Positions 63,433-64,000 of a stretch of DNA of 64,000 nucleotides are shown one piece after another (position 1 is the stretch's first letter; each line of letters begins with the position of its first letter). The translations under genes and the position numbers were made by a program. The stretch is from Candidatus Terasakiella magnetica (GTDB lineage: Bacteria; Pseudomonadota; Alphaproteobacteria; Rhodospirillales; Terasakiellaceae), in assembly GCF_900093605.1 (NCBI RefSeq), contig NZ_FLYE01000005.1, forward strand, positions 1-64,000. The letters run 5' to 3'. The notes below the pieces were generated by a model. It had not been told where the DNA came from and did no database searches. It was given only the letters and a program-made list of their open reading frames with translations.

Positions 63433-64000
63433 ATGACTTTACAACGCGCCCTTGGCTATCCCTATGATATCCCCAGCACTTCTTATGTTCTAGAAGGCGA
63501 AAAAGTCTGTCCATGGCGGGGCGAGATTGATCTAAGTACGCGCTTGCCTGTGCTGGCCTGCGGATCAAACCAGTCGCCCACCCAATTATTGCGCAAATTT
63601 GGCCCCACGGACCTGCCTGTTATGGCGGGATGGCTGCAAGATTACGATTCGGTCTATAGCGCGCATTTCACCAGTTATGGTTCCATCGCTGCGACTTATC
63701 ATTATGAAAAGGGCGTGCGTTCGCGCCAAATGATCACATGGCTGGATCAAGACCAGCTTGAGGTGATGCATCAAACCGAAAGCCTTGGGGAAAATTACGA
63801 ATTTGTTGAGATGGACAATCTCCATTTTCATTCTGATTGTCATCAACGGATTACAACGGCGCATAGTTACAATAGCTTGCTTGGCCCCTTCAGGCTTGAT
63901 GCCCTGCCCATTGCCATAAGGGCCATCACGGCGGTAAGCCGCCCTTACCCAGCATTAGACCAAGAAGAGCTTCAAAAGAAAGTCATCAAAAAACTGGGCT
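63433..64000 (+). CDS. Partial gene, possible gamma-glutamylcyclotransferase-like fold protein
   Basis: The frame is open from ATG 63433 to the window end (189 codons, C-terminus missing). LPVLACGSNQSPTQLLRKFG resembles the YGSN substrate loop of the gamma-glutamylcyclotransferase-like fold, followed by a segment with several aromatic strands (VYSAHFTSYGSIAATYHY). The assignment is weak and the gene may be an uncharacterised family. No Shine-Dalgarno sequence is visible, and a hairpin covers the site where it should be. Confidence 0.55.
   Translation, partial: MTLQRALGYPYDIPSTSYVLEGEKVCPWRGEIDLSTRLPVLACGSNQSPTQLLRKFGPTDLPVMAGWLQDYDSVYSAHFTSYGSIAATYHYEKGVRSRQMITWLDQDQLEVMHQTESLGENYEFVEMDNLHFHSDCHQRITTAHSYNSLLGPFRLDALPIAIRAITAVSRPYPALDQEELQKKVIKKLG

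Overview
The window is a stretch of chromosome from an alphaproteobacterium with a fairly low GC content for the group (mid to high 40s percent by eye). The evidence is the gene content: a 1,600-residue NAD-glutamate dehydrogenase, an RpoH with its RpoH box, MmcB, DUF3126, an IalB-family protein, an endonuclease-type MutL and Rhodospirillales-like gene neighbourhoods. A marine Rhodospirillales relative (Terasakiella or Magnetovibrio type) would fit, but that is inference. I see no rRNA, tRNA, CRISPR array, prophage or complete insertion sequence. Gene density is high.

Layout. 1-6.1 kb: ftsK, CYTH, NUDIX, a universal stress protein, a nucleotidyltransferase-like protein and an EamA exporter. 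6.2-8.7 kb: cobalamin lower-ligand genes cobT, cobS and a cobC-like phosphatase. 8.7-11.2 kb: an anaerobic-looking island with an octaheme cytochrome c, its membrane cytochrome b and, downstream, a predicted small RNA. 11.3-13 kb: pgk and mmcB. 13-18.4 kb: a surface-glycan cluster (TPR/2OG oxygenase, two GT-A glycosyltransferases, FkbM methyltransferase, GT9 heptosyltransferase and two small membrane proteins). 18.6-23.5 kb: the giant glutamate dehydrogenase. 23.5-28.4 kb: grpE-hrcA, a periplasmic binding protein, DUF3126-rph-rdgB-DUF924. 28.4-39.3 kb: IalB-like, mutL, pgi, an RND efflux pair, an orphan integrase-like domain, an MFS transporter and ubiX. 39.5-43.7 kb: rpoH with a long structured leader, a histidine kinase, a response regulator and a hydrolase. 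45.7-48.3 kb: an arsR-gapdh-arsJ arsenate-resistance operon. 48.3-52.5 kb: purD against xseA, an M23 peptidase and a response regulator. 52.5-61.1 kb: a reverse-strand run of lipid A/LPS core genes (lpxL-like, lpxK, waaA, DUF374, msbA) followed by pmbA and ubiD. 61.2-64 kb: a small conserved-looking protein, a GAF/HD-GYP phosphodiesterase and a gene cut by the window end.

The most interesting finding is regulatory. The octaheme cytochrome operon and the short intergenic region after it carry near-identical Crp/FNR-type boxes (TTGA[C/T]-AATT-CGCAA). Each lies exactly 22 bases upstream of a good -10 hexamer, the geometry of class II FNR-activated promoters. The second box drives no protein gene. 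Its predicted transcript is about 84 nt long and folds into two hairpins whose loops show C-rich anti-Shine-Dalgarno motifs. The second hairpin ends in a T tract. I read this as an oxygen- or redox-controlled small RNA, analogous in logic to FnrS, AniS or PhrS. Other regulatory structures worth checking are the rpoH leader (sigma-32-like promoter, short upstream ORF, long-range masking of the Shine-Dalgarno), a probably leaderless arsR with an operator over its promoter, and paired dyads eight helical turns apart upstream of the glutamate dehydrogenase.
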